A DNA stretch of 64,000 nucleotides from Myxococcus guangdongensis (GTDB taxonomy: Bacteria > Myxococcota > Myxococcia > Myxococcales > Myxococcaceae): positions 992,001 through 1,056,000 of the forward strand of contig NZ_JAJVKW010000002.1 in NCBI RefSeq assembly GCF_024198255.1. Reading direction: 5' to 3'. Positions 7,415 to 16,285 of this stretch are shown here, piece after piece (position 1 is the stretch's first letter; each line of letters opens with the position of its first letter). Under the pieces are notes generated by a model. It had not been told where the DNA came from. It worked only from the letters and a program-made list of their open reading frames with translations, and did no database searches. The translations under genes and the position numbers were made by a program.

Positions 7415-9664
7415 ATGCGCAGTCCAATCACGGATTGGTGTCGCTGTCACATCGTCCTCGCCTTCTGTATCGGAGTCCTCGCCCCTGGAGCGGACGCCCG
7501 CCCTGGGGCTCCCCCGCCGACCGGGTCCGTGCAACGTCCGCACGGGCTCGAGCACGCACACCAGCGCATCCTGCCCGACGAGCGCTCGCCCGACGTCGCG
7601 CCGGAGAACCTGCGTCGGGAGCTCGCACCGCCGCCTCCTGCCCGGACCCTGCTGGCCGCCTGTGACACGGCGGCCTTCGGCTCGGCCAGCGGCGCGGCGC
7701 TCGTCACCCTGGTGAAGGGCTCCACGGAGGCGTGCATCAACTCTTTGTTCAGCGTCACGGGCACGCTGGCGCGGCAGGTGTTCATCGAGAGCAAGATGGT
7801 CACCGTCGCCAACGCGCTCACCACCAGCGCGCAGGGCTACGTGGGAGACAACAGCGCGCAGACGCTGCAGCTCATCCTGTTCCTACGGGCCGGGTACTAT
7901 GTGCAGTTCTACAGCCCGGACGTGGTGGGTGCGTACGGCACGGCGCTCAGGGACGCCATCCGTCCGGCGCTGGCGGCCTTCGTCGCGAACAGCCACTTCC
8001 GGGACGTCAACGACGCGCACGGCGCGGTGCTGCGTGAGTTCGTGACGCTCATCGACAGCTCGGGACAGAACGCGCTGCACCTGGGCACGTTCAAGGGGCT
8101 GTTGGACCGCTTCAACGCCACTGCGGAGGCGTTCTGGTACATGCGCAGCGCCACGAACAACGTCTTCGTGGGCCTGTTCCGGGGTCACTACAACGCGGAC
8201 TTCGTCGCGGCCGTGCGGCTGGACAGCACCATCATCGACGCGCTGGAGTCCTTCGGCCTGCGCACCGAGCACCTGCTGGGCACGGACAACCAGTACCTCA
8301 CGGTCAACGCCGCGCGCGAGCTGGCGCGCTTCCTCCAGTACCCGGGCGCGCTCCAGGACAAGGCGCGGCCCAGGGTGCGGGCGCTCATCGTCAACCACCA
8401 GATGACGGGGCCCACGGCGGGTGTCTGGGTGGGCTCGGCGGAGATGGCCGAGTACTACGACGGCGCGAACTGCGCGTACTACGGCATCTGTGACTTCCGT
8501 CGCACGCTGGAGCAGACGGTGTTGAGCATGACGTACAACTGCGGCGCGACCTTGCGCATGCGCGCGCAGGACATGACGGCCGCGCAGTTCAGCCAGAGCT
8601 GCTCGCGGCTCGCCACGCAGGAGACGTACTTCCACGACACGCTGAAGACGGGGCGCGTGCCGGTGGCGGGGGACAACAACACCGCGCTGGAGATGGTCAT
8701 CTTCGACAGCAGCCTGGACTACCAGACGTATGCGGGCGCGCTGTTCGGCATCGACACGAACAATGGCGGCATGTACCTGGAGGGAAACCCCTCGGCGTCG
8801 GGCAACCAGGCGCGCTTCATCGCGTATGAAGCGGAGTGGGTGCGGCCCACGTTCCAGATATGGAACCTGGAGCACGAGTACGTGCACTACCTGGACGGCC
8901 GCTTCGACATGAAGGGCGACTTCAGCGCCAGCGTCAGCCAGCCCACCATCTGGTGGATTGAGGGCCTGGCCGAGTACATCTCGAAGAAGAGCGACAACGC
9001 GAGCGCGGTGGCGGTGGGCGCCGGCAAGGCGTTCCAGCTCAGCCAGATCCTGCGCAACGACTACAACAGCGGCACGGAGCGTGTGTACACGTGGGGCTAT
9101 CTCGCGGTGCGCTTCATGTTCGAGCGGCACGCGGACCAGGTGGGCACGTTCCTGGGACAGTTCCGGGCGGGGAGCTACGCCGCGTATCGCCAGTCGCTCG
9201 ACGCGCTGGGCACGACGAACGACACGGAGTTCCACGAGTGGTTGACGTGTGTGGCCACCGCGAGCGACCCGAGCACCTGTGTGAACCCGGGTCCTGGGCC
9301 TGGGCCCGGACCTGGGACGGGGACACCGTGCACGGACTCCGACGCCCGGAGGTTGGGCAACGGCTGCTACCGCGGCCCCCTCTCCGCGACGAGCGGCCTG
9401 CAGTACTTCTACCTGTGGGTGCCCAATGGCGCGCGCAACCTGCGCTTCCAGATGAGCGGCGGCACGGGCAACGCCGACCTCTACGTGCGCGCCGCGTCGT
9501 GGCCCAGCCTCACGACCTACGACCACCGGCCCTACCTGGCGGGCAATGACGAGACGGTGGACATCCCGTCACCGCCGACCGGCAGCTACATCTACCTGAT
9601 GCTCAACGCCCGGGCGCCGTACTCGGACGTGAAGCTGGAGTCCCGCTTCGACACGGGACCGTGA
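7415..9664 (+). CDS. M9-family secreted collagenase (intact HEYVH)
   Basis: A 749-residue secreted metallopeptidase expected to cut collagen outside the cell. It has a signal peptide (CHIVLAFCIGVLAPGADA), a propeptide-like region, the M9 N-terminal module (CDTAAFGSASGAALVTL), the catalytic domain with HEYVH at 487-491 and WWIEGLAEY at 512-520, a Gly/Pro linker (PGPGPGPGPGTG) and a C-terminal PPC domain. The general base Glu488 and both His ligands are present. It aligns with the upstream paralogue over nearly the whole length, including CAYYGICDFRRTL and the PPC end RFDTGP, so the two arose by tandem duplication. It converges on the hydroxyproline operon, whose substrate is abundant in collagen. 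The ATG at 7415 follows a GAGGAGCACGAGC ribosome site. Confidence 0.93.
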   Translation: MRSPITDWCRCHIVLAFCIGVLAPGADARPGAPPPTGSVQRPHGLEHAHQRILPDERSPDVAPENLRRELAPPPPARTLLAACDTAAFGSASGAALVTLVKGSTEACINSLFSVTGTLARQVFIESKMVTVANALTTSAQGYVGDNSAQTLQLILFLRAGYYVQFYSPDVVGAYGTALRDAIRPALAAFVANSHFRDVNDAHGAVLREFVTLIDSSGQNALHLGTFKGLLDRFNATAEAFWYMRSATNNVFVGLFRGHYNADFVAAVRLDSTIIDALESFGLRTEHLLGTDNQYLTVNAARELARFLQYPGALQDKARPRVRALIVNHQMTGPTAGVWVGSAEMAEYYDGANCAYYGICDFRRTLEQTVLSMTYNCGATLRMRAQDMTAAQFSQSCSRLATQETYFHDTLKTGRVPVAGDNNTALEMVIFDSSLDYQTYAGALFGIDTNNGGMYLEGNPSASGNQARFIAYEAEWVRPTFQIWNLEHEYVHYLDGRFDMKGDFSASVSQPTIWWIEGLAEYISKKSDNASAVAVGAGKAFQLSQILRNDYNSGTERVYTWGYLAVRFMFERHADQVGTFLGQFRAGSYAAYRQSLDALGTTNDTEFHEWLTCVATASDPSTCVNPGPGPGPGPGTGTPCTDSDARRLGNGCYRGPLSATSGLQYFYLWVPNGARNLRFQMSGGTGNADLYVRAASWPSLTTYDHRPYLAGNDETVDIPSPPTGSYIYLMLNARAPYSDVKLESRFDTGP

Positions 9665-9674
9665 CGTGAAGCGA

Positions 9675-9708
9675 GATTCCCGGGTGGACGTGGCGCCACC
9701 CGGGAGTC
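9675..9708. terminator. Hairpin terminator between collagenase and hydroxyproline operon
   Basis: A 13-bp stem (GATTCCCGGGTGG with CCACCCGGGAGTC, one G-U pair) and 8-base loop lie between the convergent collagenase stop (9664) and dehydrogenase stop (9712). It can serve both strands and mirrors the hairpin after the first collagenase. Confidence 0.7.
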
Positions 9709-9711
9709 GAC

Positions 9712-11286
9712 TCACTCCCGCTTCAGCACCCCATCGACCGTGCGCCACAGGCCGAGCGGGTTCGACTCGCGCAGCTCGGACGGCAGCAGCGCATCCGGCA
9801 CGTCCTGGTAGCACACGGGCCGCACGAAGCGCCGGATGGCGCCGGTGCCCACCGCGGTGAAGCGAGCCTCCGAGCTGGCCGGGAAGGGACCGCCATGCAC
9901 CATCGCCGGACAGACCTCCACGCCCGTGGGCACGCCGTTCACCAGCACGCGCCCCACGCGGTCCGTCAGCACGGGGAGCAGCGCGGCGGCCACCTCCGTG
10001 TCCCTTGCGTCCATCAACACCGTCGCCGTGAGCTGGCCTTCCAACCCGGACGCCACACGCACCAACTCCGCCGCGTCCTTCGCCGGCGTCAGCACCGCGC
10101 AGCTCCCGAACACCTCCTCGGTCAGCGCGTGCTCCGCGAGCACCGCCGTGGCCGGCGCCTCGAACAACGCCGCGGCCCCTAGCGCCGCACTCGATTCACC
10201 GCGCACACAGGTCCGCGTGTCCGCGCGCGCCGCGAGACGGCCGACCCCCTCACGGAAGCGATTGGCGATGTTCGGCGTCAGCATGGGCGCGGGCGAGGCC
10301 GCTCCCAGCTTCTCGGCCAGTCGCGCGCGGAAGGCCTCGTACCCCGGCCCCTCCACCGCCACGACCAGACCGGGAGAGGTGCAGAACTGTCCCGCGCCCT
10401 GGAGAATCGACGCGGCCAGCGAGTCCGCCATCGCCTCGGGGCGCGCGGACAGGGCCTCCGGCAACACGAAGATGGGATTGATGGAGCCCATCTCCGCGAA
10501 GACCGGAATGGGCAGGGGCCGGGAGGCGGCCAGCGCCATCAGCGCCTGTCCTCCCTGACGCGAGCCCGTGAAGCCCACCGAGCGGATGGCGGGGTGACGC
10601 ACCAGCGCCGCGCCCACCTCCGTGCCCGCATCGAACAGGAGCGAGAAGACGCCCTCGTGCAGACCACACGCGACCACGGCGGCGCGGATGGCCACGGCCG
10701 CGCGCTCCGACGTCGCCGGGTGCGCGGGGTGGGCCTTGGCCACGACGGGACAGCCCGCGGCCAGCGCGGACGCGGTGTCACCTCCCGCCACGGAGAACGC
10801 GAGCGGGAAGTTGCTCGCGCCGAACACCGCCACCGGCCCCACCGGACGCAGCATCGAGCGCAGGTCCGCGCGCGGCAGGGGCTTGCGCTCGGGCAGCGCG
10901 TGGTCGATGCGCGCATCCACCCAGCTCCCCTCCTCCAACAGCCGCGCGAACTGACGGAACTGTCCCGCCGCGCGGGCCAGCTCTCCCTGGATGCGCGCGG
11001 GAGGCAGCCCCGTCTCCTTCGGCGTCACCGCGAGGAAGTCCGCCTCCGCCGCCAGGAGCGCCTCGGCGATGTGCTCCAGGAACACCGCGCGCTGACGCGA
11101 GGACAGGGCCGCGAGCGACGGCGCCGCCTCCGCCGCGAGCGAGCACGCCCGCTCCACCTCCTGAGGCCGCGCGGAGTGGAAGCGCAGCTCCAGCGCCACG
11201 CCCTCCGCCGGGTTCCATCCGGTGAACGTCGCGCCACCCGGCTCGCCGCGCTCGGCGCCAATCAACGACAATCCCATCCAGCTCAT
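9712..11286 (-). CDS. 2-oxoglutarate semialdehyde (2,5-dioxovalerate) dehydrogenase
   Basis: A 524-residue aldehyde dehydrogenase that would oxidise 2-oxoglutarate semialdehyde to 2-oxoglutarate with NAD(P)+, the last step of hydroxyproline breakdown. Family motifs are intact: Asn159 in FGASNFPLAFS, Glu265 in FAEMGSINP and the catalytic Cys302 in GAGQFCTSPG. The SNFPLAFS, EMGSINPIF and GQFCTSPG wording is that of the 2,5-dioxovalerate dehydrogenase branch rather than general ALDHs. It is the last gene of the minus-strand operon, 79 bases after the deaminase gene, whose product it would use. The ATG at 11286 follows AGGTAGTGGA. Related enzymes also act in sugar-acid pathways, but the neighbours point to hydroxyproline. 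Confidence 0.92.
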   Translation of the reverse strand: MSWMGLSLIGAERGEPGGATFTGWNPAEGVALELRFHSARPQEVERACSLAAEAAPSLAALSSRQRAVFLEHIAEALLAAEADFLAVTPKETGLPPARIQGELARAAGQFRQFARLLEEGSWVDARIDHALPERKPLPRADLRSMLRPVGPVAVFGASNFPLAFSVAGGDTASALAAGCPVVAKAHPAHPATSERAAVAIRAAVVACGLHEGVFSLLFDAGTEVGAALVRHPAIRSVGFTGSRQGGQALMALAASRPLPIPVFAEMGSINPIFVLPEALSARPEAMADSLAASILQGAGQFCTSPGLVVAVEGPGYEAFRARLAEKLGAASPAPMLTPNIANRFREGVGRLAARADTRTCVRGESSAALGAAALFEAPATAVLAEHALTEEVFGSCAVLTPAKDAAELVRVASGLEGQLTATVLMDARDTEVAAALLPVLTDRVGRVLVNGVPTGVEVCPAMVHGGPFPASSEARFTAVGTGAIRRFVRPVCYQDVPDALLPSELRESNPLGLWRTVDGVLKRE

Positions 11287-11365
11287 TCCACTACCTCACG
11301 TCGGGGAGGGACACGGGCGTGCCCCTCGAGCTTCGACCTCGAATACGTCACACCACGAATCGTCC

Positions 11366-12256
11366 CTACAGCGCGGGACGGTTCGCCAACGCCTCGCGCA
11401 GCACGCGCAGGCACTCCTCACGCTCGGCGCCCACCAGCTCCATGCGGGGCCCACGCACCCGCTCGTGGCCCCAGCCCATCTCCTGCTGCACCAGCTTGAT
11501 GAGCTGGACGAACTTCGGGACGGTGTCCAGGCGCAGCAGCGGCAGGAACCACCGGTACAGCGCGAACGCGGCGTCCTTCTTGCCCGCCAGGGACAGCTCG
11601 AGCAGGCGCACCGACTCGGCGGGGAACGCATTCACCAGCCCTGCCACCCAGAAGCGCGCGCCCGCCTCCACGCCCTCGACGAGGCAGTCATCCACGCCCA
11701 CGCCCAGGGCCAACCGGTCGCCCAGCAGGGCGCGGATGCCGGTGACGCGGCGGGCATCGGTGGAGGATTCCTTCACGGCGACCGCATTGTCGTGCTCGGC
11801 GGCCAGCTCCGCCAACTGCGCGGGCGTGAAGTCCGTCTTGTAGGCCACGGGGTTGTTGTAGAGCAGGCACGGCAGCTTCGTGGCGCGGAGGACCGTGGAC
11901 ATGTGCGCCTTCATCTCGCGCCAGTCGCTGGAATAGACGTACGGCGGCAGCACCATCAGGCCCGCACACCCGGCCTCCTCGGCGGCGCGGGCCAGACGCA
12001 CGGCCTCCGCGGTGGACAGCGCGGCGATGCCGGGGATGACGGGCGCCTTCACCGCGTCCACGCACGTGCGCATCAGCGCGGCCTTCTCCTCGGAGGTCAG
12101 CGTCGCGCCCTCGCCCAGCGAGCCGCAGGGGATGATGCCCGTACAGCCCTGGGAGATGAGCCACTGCACGTGCGAGCGCACCGCGCCGTGGTCGACGGAC
12201 AGGTCCGCGTTGAAGGGGGTGGTGATGGCGGGGAGGACACCGGACCAGAGGCTCAT
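11366..12256 (-). CDS. Pyrroline-4-hydroxy-2-carboxylate deaminase (DapA/NAL family)
   Basis: A 296-residue member of the dihydrodipicolinate synthase/N-acetylneuraminate lyase family, a Schiff-base (beta/alpha)8 barrel. The active-site lysine is Lys162 in AVAVKESSTD and the barrel tyrosine is Tyr133 in LLYNNP; the N-terminal signature is GIIPCGSLGEGATLT. Within a hydroxyproline operon this subgroup acts as pyrroline-4-hydroxy-2-carboxylate deaminase (LhpC type), giving 2-oxoglutarate semialdehyde and ammonia. Activity as a true dihydrodipicolinate synthase is unlikely in this setting. The ATG at 12256 overlaps the stop of the upstream gene by 4 bases (ATGA), so translation is probably coupled. 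An in-frame extension upstream has no family similarity and is not used. Confidence 0.92.
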   Translation of the reverse strand: MSLWSGVLPAITTPFNADLSVDHGAVRSHVQWLISQGCTGIIPCGSLGEGATLTSEEKAALMRTCVDAVKAPVIPGIAALSTAEAVRLARAAEEAGCAGLMVLPPYVYSSDWREMKAHMSTVLRATKLPCLLYNNPVAYKTDFTPAQLAELAAEHDNAVAVKESSTDARRVTGIRALLGDRLALGVGVDDCLVEGVEAGARFWVAGLVNAFPAESVRLLELSLAGKKDAAFALYRWFLPLLRLDTVPKFVQLIKLVQQEMGWGHERVRGPRMELVGAEREECLRVLREALANRPAL

Positions 12257-13533
12257 GACTTGCTCGTGTGGGAAGAGGAAACGTCGGGGGGAGGAAGGCG
12301 CAGGCTGCCGATGCGCGCGGGGAGACAGGGCGGGCGCACGTCCTCGCCCGACCAGCCGAAGAGCGTCTGCGCCGCAGGGCCACAGGTGCGGCCCTGACAC
12401 GCGCCCATGCCCAGCCGGGCGTACAGGCGCGCCTCGCGCAGGTTCGTGCACCCCTCCAGCGCGGACAGGGGCACGTCTTCACAGCGGCACAGCAAGGTGT
12501 CGGGCCGGGCCAGTCGGCGCAGCTCTTCGCGAGGGGCGTCGTGGCGCGCGAGGTGGACGGAGAAGTCGCGCACGCTTCGCCATGCACGAACGAGTGACTC
12601 GGGGATGGGCCGGTCCGCGGCGACGAGGCCCGCGAGCTCGCCGGTGACGAGCGCCTGGTCCACGCCGCCGATGCCGAGCAGCTCGCCCACGGCGTGCACG
12701 CGAGGGACGCGGGTCTCCAGTCGCTCGTCCACGAGGACCGCGCCGTGGGAGACCTCGCAGCCCAGCAGCCGGGGCAGCTCCAGATTGGGCACCAGACCAA
12801 AGGACGCGCCCAGGTAATCGCAGCGCAGGTGCTCCTCGTGGCCGCGCACGGACAGGCGAACGGACTCGAGTCGGTCCGTGCCCTCGGCGGCGAGCACCCA
12901 CGCATCCGTGGACGTGGGGACGCTGATGAGCTTCGCGGTCATCGCCGCGCCCTGGAGCAGCTTCGAGGGATGGCGCCAGAGCTGGAGCGCGAAGCGCCAG
13001 TGGTCCGCGGCGGGAGCCTGCTCGGCGATGTAGAGGACCTCCCCGCCGTGGGACTGAATCGTCGCGGCGGCGGCGAGGAGCAGCGGCCCCGTGCCCGCGA
13101 GGACCACGCGCTTGCCGCGAATCGGCAGGCCGTCCTTCACGAGCACCTGGAGACCGCTGACCCCGAGCACACCGGGGAGCGTCCAGCCGGGGAACGGGAG
13201 GAAGCGCTCACGTGCGCCCGTGGCCAGGATGACGCGGCCGTGGTGCACCGCGAACGAGGAGGCACCCTCCTCGACCAGGAGCACACCGGGTTCGGGAGAA
13301 GCGATGACCCGCGAGCCAGGACGGAAGCGGGCACCCGAGGCCGCGAAGCGCGTGAGCCATCTGCGCGCGAGCGGGTTCTTCCCCGTCCGGGCCTCACCGC
13401 GCCAGATCTGCCCACCGGGCTCGGGTTGCGCATCGAGGACCAGGACCTTCAGCCCCGCCTCGGCCGCATGACAGGCGGCGGCGAGTCCACCGGGTCCCGC
13501 GCCGACGATGACGACGTCACACGTCTCACGCAT
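12253..13533 (-). CDS. FAD/NAD-binding subunit of D-hydroxyproline dehydrogenase
   Basis: A 426-residue pyridine-nucleotide-disulphide oxidoreductase-like flavoprotein. The N-terminal dinucleotide site is VVIVGAGPGGLAAA (about residues 7-20), a second Rossmann segment is VVLAGTGPLLLAAAATI, and the C-terminus holds a BFD-like Cys cluster (LLCRCEDVPLSALEGC and GACQGRTCG). This matches the large (HcnB-like) subunit of multi-component D-amino acid/D-hydroxyproline dehydrogenases, which pass electrons from the DAO-type subunit through a 2Fe-2S protein to the respiratory chain. The neighbours supply the other two subunits. The start at 13533 (MRETCDVVIVGAG) overlaps the end of the 2Fe-2S gene by 8 bases; an ATG 24 bases earlier is possible. 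Confidence 0.9.
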   Translation of the reverse strand: MRETCDVVIVGAGPGGLAAACHAAEAGLKVLVLDAQPEPGGQIWRGEARTGKNPLARRWLTRFAASGARFRPGSRVIASPEPGVLLVEEGASSFAVHHGRVILATGARERFLPFPGWTLPGVLGVSGLQVLVKDGLPIRGKRVVLAGTGPLLLAAAATIQSHGGEVLYIAEQAPAADHWRFALQLWRHPSKLLQGAAMTAKLISVPTSTDAWVLAAEGTDRLESVRLSVRGHEEHLRCDYLGASFGLVPNLELPRLLGCEVSHGAVLVDERLETRVPRVHAVGELLGIGGVDQALVTGELAGLVAADRPIPESLVRAWRSVRDFSVHLARHDAPREELRRLARPDTLLCRCEDVPLSALEGCTNLREARLYARLGMGACQGRTCGPAAQTLFGWSGEDVRPPCLPARIGSLRLPPPDVSSSHTSKS

Positions 13534-13795
13534 CGGTCGCCACCTCCTGGCCGTCACGACACGGAGTCAGACACGTGAGGACCTCGGACACGCCGTCGAC
13601 GGTGGCCCGACACTCGAAGCACACGCCCATGCCGCACAGCGGTCCGCGGGGACGTCCACCCAGGTCCGCGCGGCTGACGAACCGCTCCGTCATCGCGAGC
13701 GCCGCGGCCACGGAGGTGCCCGAGGGGACGGTGACGGCCTGCCCGTTGATGCGCAACGTGACGGAGGCAGGTGCCTTGCGCGATGGCTCACCCAT
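13526..13795 (-). CDS. 2Fe-2S subunit of D-hydroxyproline dehydrogenase
   Basis: An 89-residue ferredoxin-like protein of the HcnA/SoxX small-subunit type. Cys54, Cys59, Cys62 and Cys75 (GPLCGMGVCFECRA and LTC) give the C-X4-C-X2-C-X12-C spacing expected for a plant-type 2Fe-2S cluster, with an extra Cys79. The N-terminal half has the usual strand pair (VTLRINGQAVTVPSG). It lies between the DAO-type subunit and the HcnB-like subunit and would carry electrons between them. The ATG at 13795 is chosen because the family domain begins just after it; a longer in-frame reading to 14029 covers a repeat-rich spacer of odd composition and is unlikely to be translated. Confidence 0.88.
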   Translation of the reverse strand: MGEPSRKAPASVTLRINGQAVTVPSGTSVAAALAMTERFVSRADLGGRPRGPLCGMGVCFECRATVDGVSEVLTCLTPCRDGQEVATDA

Positions 13796-14073
13796 GGGAC
13801 ACCTCACGACGCAACCGCACGGAGTGGCGCGACGTCCGCCCACCCATGGACCAATACGACGAGGCACCCATCCCAGCGCGTGGCGCGGCACACTCACGAA
13901 GAGACCCGCTCGTGACGGCATCCAGCCAAGCGCCCATCCAAGGGCCTCGCACCTCCTGCGCATGCCACACCCCACCGGCGGCGTAGAGCGACGAAGCGCC
14001 CACCCACGGGCGGCGCGCCCCATCCCCACTCACTCCCGTCGAGGCACCCACGCAGGCCCCATGCGGCACAGCC
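13796..14073. repeat. Repeat-rich spacer inside the hydroxyproline operon
   Basis: A 278-base gap with no convincing gene, although the genes on either side abut or overlap the next members. It contains degenerate copies of a 13-15 base unit of the type GAGGCACCCATCC, GCGCCCATCC, GCGCCCACCC and GAGGCACCCACG, about 55-70 bases apart. On the minus strand it would read as repeated Gly-Trp-Ala/Val phrases. It may be an mRNA spacer or processing element, or an expanded non-functional insert. Confidence 0.4.
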
Positions 14074-15210
14074 TCACGCATGCGCCACCTCGCGAGCCGA
14101 CGCCCCCAGGAAGCGCGAGGGCGAGTACGCCGCCACATCGATGGCGCTCGTCCGCCCGAGCATCTGGTCCGCGACCAGCCTCGCGCTCCCCGTGGCGGTG
14201 GTGATGCCCAATCCCTCATGCCCACAGGCCAGCCACAGCCACGGCTTCTCCGGATGCGGCCCCAGGAGCGGCAGTCCATCCGGGCTCGCGGGACGCAGTC
14301 CCGTCCACACACGCAGCGCCTGCAAGCCATCGAGCCCCGGGAGGAACATCGCCGCGCGCTTCAGCATGCGCTCCAGGATGGCGGCCTCCACCTCACGGCT
14401 CGCCTCCCCTGGCTGTCGCGACGACCCGAGCAGCAACTGCCCGGTGACACGCGGCTGCGCATTGAACGCGACCGACGCGCCATCCGTGCCGTGCGCGCTC
14501 TTGAGGTACCCCAACTCCACGAGTTGGTGATGCACCACGGGAGCACCGCGCCGCGTGATGAGCAGATGTCCCTTGCGCGGAGAGATGGGCAGCTCCGGAC
14601 AGAGCGAGGGACTCGCCACGCCCGCCGCGAGCACCACCCGCCCGGCCTTCAGCACGTCCCCGTTCGCCAGGAAGACGCCCTCGGGTCGCAGCTCGCGGAC
14701 CGGACATCCCGTCATCACCTTCACGCCACGCGCCTGCGCCCGCTGCGCGAAGGTCCGCGCGGCCACAGGCGGATACAACACGGCGTCCTCCGGCACCCGC
14801 AGCGCACCCACGAGCCCGGGAGCCAGCGAAGGCTCCGCCTCATACAGCGAGGCCGCATCCAACACCTCGGCCCGCACGCCCGCGGCGCGGTAGTTGGCGA
14901 CCTTCGCGGAGACGGCGGCCATCTCCTCGTCATCGGCGGCCAGCCACAGCGTGCCGCACGCGTCGTACTCCACGGTGCGCGGCAGCCCCTGGGCGAGCTG
15001 TCGCCAGAGCGAGACCGAGTACGCGGTCAGCGCGAGCTCCGCCGCGTTGTCATCCATCGCGACCAGGTGCCCCATCCCGCACGCGGTGGTCGCGGTGCCG
15101 ATGGAGCGCGCCTCGACGAGCGCCACGGACAACCCTTCGGTGGACAGCGACTCCGCGAGCGCCGCGCCGACGATGCCACCGCCGACGATGACGCAATCGA
15201 AGGCGCTCAT
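14074..15210 (-). CDS. DAO-type FAD subunit of D-hydroxyproline dehydrogenase
   Basis: A 378-residue FAD-dependent oxidoreductase of the D-amino acid oxidase/GlpD family. It has the N-terminal dinucleotide site [15 protein letters not shown], a GMGHLV segment after the first helix, and the C-terminal FAD-contact region [18 protein letters not shown] followed by [15 protein letters not shown]. In hydroxyproline operons this subunit oxidises cis-4-hydroxy-D-proline to the pyrroline. The neighbouring 2Fe-2S and HcnB-like proteins indicate a membrane-linked dehydrogenase rather than an oxygen-using oxidase. The ATG at 15210 overlaps the epimerase stop (ATGA); an ATG 12 bases upstream is the alternative. 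Confidence 0.9.
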   Translation of the reverse strand: MSAFDCVIVGGGIVGAALAESLSTEGLSVALVEARSIGTATTACGMGHLVAMDDNAAELALTAYSVSLWRQLAQGLPRTVEYDACGTLWLAADDEEMAAVSAKVANYRAAGVRAEVLDAASLYEAEPSLAPGLVGALRVPEDAVLYPPVAARTFAQRAQARGVKVMTGCPVRELRPEGVFLANGDVLKAGRVVLAAGVASPSLCPELPISPRKGHLLITRRGAPVVHHQLVELGYLKSAHGTDGASVAFNAQPRVTGQLLLGSSRQPGEASREVEAAILERMLKRAAMFLPGLDGLQALRVWTGLRPASPDGLPLLGPHPEKPWLWLACGHEGLGITTATGSARLVADQMLGRTSAIDVAAYSPSRFLGASAREVAHA

Positions 15211-16142
15211 CCGATGCCCCACGCGAACGGGTCCTTCGGGTCCACCAGCAGCGTGGCCTCCGCGTTGACGGACGCCGTGCCCGTAATCGTGGGCAGGACG
15301 CGGTCGCCATCACGCACGTAGCGCGCCTGGAAGCGACTGCCGATGATGCTCTCCTGCACCCACGTGTCGCCCTCGGCGAGCACCCCCTCCGCGGCCAGGC
15401 ACGCCACCTTGGCGCTCGTCCCCGTGCCACACGGCGAGCGGTCATACGCGAGCCCCGGACACAGCACGAAGTTGCGCGCGTTCACGCCCGGCGTCGGCGA
15501 CGGCGCATACAGCTCCACGTGGTCGATCTCCGCGCCGCCCTCGCCGGTGATGCCCTGGTCCACGAGCGCCTGTTTGATGGCGGACGTGTACGCGAGCAAC
15601 GACGGCACCCGCGCCAGCTCCAGCGGAGGGTTCGTCGCGCGTGAGAGGAAGAACCAGTTGCCGCCCCACGCGATGTCGCCGTGCACCACGCCATGCCCGG
15701 GCACGTCCACCTTCACGTCGTGCGCATATCGATAGCTGGGCACGTTGGCGATGCTGACGCTCCCGTCCGGGTGCAGGGTGGCCTTCACCACGCCCACGGG
15801 CGTCTCCAGCGCGTGCACGCCGGGGCCGATGCGGCCCAGGTGCTCCAGCGTCTTCACCACGCCGATGGTCCCGTGGCCACACATGCCCAGGTAACCGACG
15901 TTGTTGAAGAAGATGATGCCCGCGACGCTCGAGGGGCTGACAGGCGGGCACAGCAGCGCGCCCACCATGACGTCCGAGCCCCGGGGCTCGCAGACGATGG
16001 CCTTGCGGAAGTCGTCGAAGCGCTCCCGGAACCGCTCGCGCAAGCTCGCCAGGTCGCCCGTGCCCAGCTCCGGGCCGCCCTCCGTCACCACCCGCGTGGG
16101 CTCTCCACCTGTATGACTGTCGATGACTCGAATGCGCCGCAT
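15207..16142 (-). CDS. lhpA: 4-hydroxyproline 2-epimerase (proline racemase family)
   Basis: A 311-residue PLP-independent epimerase that converts trans-4-hydroxy-L-proline to cis-4-hydroxy-D-proline, the entry step of the pathway. Both catalytic cysteines are present: Cys88 in GMCGHGTIG and Cys238 in [10 protein letters not shown]. The second Cys separates it from trans-3-hydroxyproline dehydratases, which have Thr there. [13 protein letters not shown] at the N-terminus is typical. It is the first gene of the minus-strand operon, so the operon promoter should lie just beyond 16142. The ATG at 16142 follows a GGAGGGAG ribosome site; an upstream in-frame extension has no family match. Confidence 0.94.
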   Translation of the reverse strand: MRRIRVIDSHTGGEPTRVVTEGGPELGTGDLASLRERFRERFDDFRKAIVCEPRGSDVMVGALLCPPVSPSSVAGIIFFNNVGYLGMCGHGTIGVVKTLEHLGRIGPGVHALETPVGVVKATLHPDGSVSIANVPSYRYAHDVKVDVPGHGVVHGDIAWGGNWFFLSRATNPPLELARVPSLLAYTSAIKQALVDQGITGEGGAEIDHVELYAPSPTPGVNARNFVLCPGLAYDRSPCGTGTSAKVACLAAEGVLAEGDTWVQESIIGSRFQARYVRDGDRVLPTITGTASVNAEATLLVDPKDPFAWGIG

Positions 16143-16285
16143 GCGGACCACTCCCTCCACCCGGGACCTCCCGAATGACACCCTAGGAGTCCTGGAGCGC
16201 GGTTTCTTGCGCGATTCGACCACACCCGCGTGGCAAACACGCAAATCCGCCAGGGACCCAACGGGTTGAGTGCCCCCGGAGCCGC

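Noticed and set aside
4106..9708. Collagenase pair as part of a mobile element
   Set aside because: No transposase, terminal repeats or integrase lie nearby, and the codon use matches the surroundings.
13796..14029. N-terminal extension of the 2Fe-2S subunit
   Set aside because: The sequence is repetitive (Gly-Trp-Ala), unlike the family, and the ferredoxin domain begins right after ATG 13795.
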